Part shown: piece after piece, positions 5,183-5,250 of the stretch
Layout: every line of letters begins with the position of its first letter
How positions within the stretch are numbered: position 1 is the first letter of the stretch
Source of the DNA: Planctomycetota bacterium
GTDB lineage: Bacteria; Planctomycetota; Planctomycetia; Pirellulales; Lacipirellulaceae
NCBI GenBank assembly: GCA_024278035.1
Contig: JAJRUA010000326.1
Coordinates: 1 to 5,250, forward strand
Length of the DNA: 5,250 bases
Reading direction: 5' to 3'
Notes under the pieces: model-generated
Seen by the model: only the letters and a program-made list of their open reading frames with translations
Databases searched by the model: none
What the model was told of the DNA's origin: nothing
Program-made: the position numbers and the translations under genes

Positions 5183-5250
5183 ATGTCGGCCTGCCGACCC
5201 ACTTTCGATTCCTCACGGCGTGTACCCTCGTGCGCGTTCACGTTGGTGGA
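5183..5250 (+). CDS. N-terminus of a prepilin-type (pseudopilin-like, possibly DUF1559) protein, cut by window edge
   Basis: Only 22 complete codons are present, reading from the ATG a basic leader (Arg12, Arg13) followed by VPSCAFTLV, and the next codon starts GA, consistent with Glu. This is the prepilin peptidase recognition pattern: a short basic leader, cleavage before Phe19, and Glu at the fifth mature position, before a hydrophobic helix that would lie beyond the window. Ala instead of the usual Gly at -1 is tolerated in this family. Proteins of this kind are exported and anchored by the N-terminal helix; in planctomycetes many belong to the DUF1559 group, but the diagnostic body of the protein is not visible. 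An in-frame GTG at 5162 would add seven residues (VKKKREP) and overlaps the TGA (5163-5165) of a 25-codon frame from 5088. The gene lies about 180 bases downstream of the cobalamin riboswitch, so B12-dependent expression is inferred. Confidence 0.65.
   Translation, partial: MSACRPTFDSSRRVPSCAFTLV

Overview
The window looks like chromosomal DNA from a free-living Gram-negative-type bacterium, most likely a planctomycete of the Pirellulaceae kind. This is inference, based on moderate GC content, start codons without convincing Shine-Dalgarno sequences, a long lipoprotein-type peptide-binding protein, and a prepilin-type N-terminus of the sort abundant in planctomycetes. No 16S rRNA or other phylogenetic marker is present.

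Layout: positions 1-1110 (minus strand) hold nearly all of an AspC-type aspartate/aromatic aminotransferase, whose C-terminus is cut off by the window edge. A 274-base intergenic stretch (1111-1384) has a purine-rich, G-run-bearing tract directly before the aminotransferase start. Next, all on the minus strand, comes a two-gene peptide/nickel-type ABC transporter unit: a lipoprotein substrate-binding protein (2543-4570) followed by one DppB/OppB-type permease (1385-2377). The gap between them contains a compact nested palindrome (2450-2516). The second permease and the ATPases expected of a complete importer are absent from the window, and the gene after the permease is the aminotransferase.

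Positions 4571-5182 are a divergent control region. Toward the minus strand there is a good sigma70-like promoter for the transporter genes. Toward the plus strand there is a weaker promoter, a clear cobalamin (B12) riboswitch at about 4764-4999, a terminator-like hairpin, a 15-base tandem repeat and a second small hairpin with a T-run. The reading frame starting at 5183 then runs off the window after 22 codons. Those codons end in a prepilin-peptidase-type motif (A|FTLV followed by GA, consistent with E), so the gene apparently under B12 control is a pseudopilin-like exported protein rather than an obvious cobalamin synthesis or uptake gene.

The most interesting point is this pairing of riboswitch and pseudopilin-like gene with its unusually long, structured leader. 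No CRISPR array, tRNA, rRNA, transposase or phage gene was seen.
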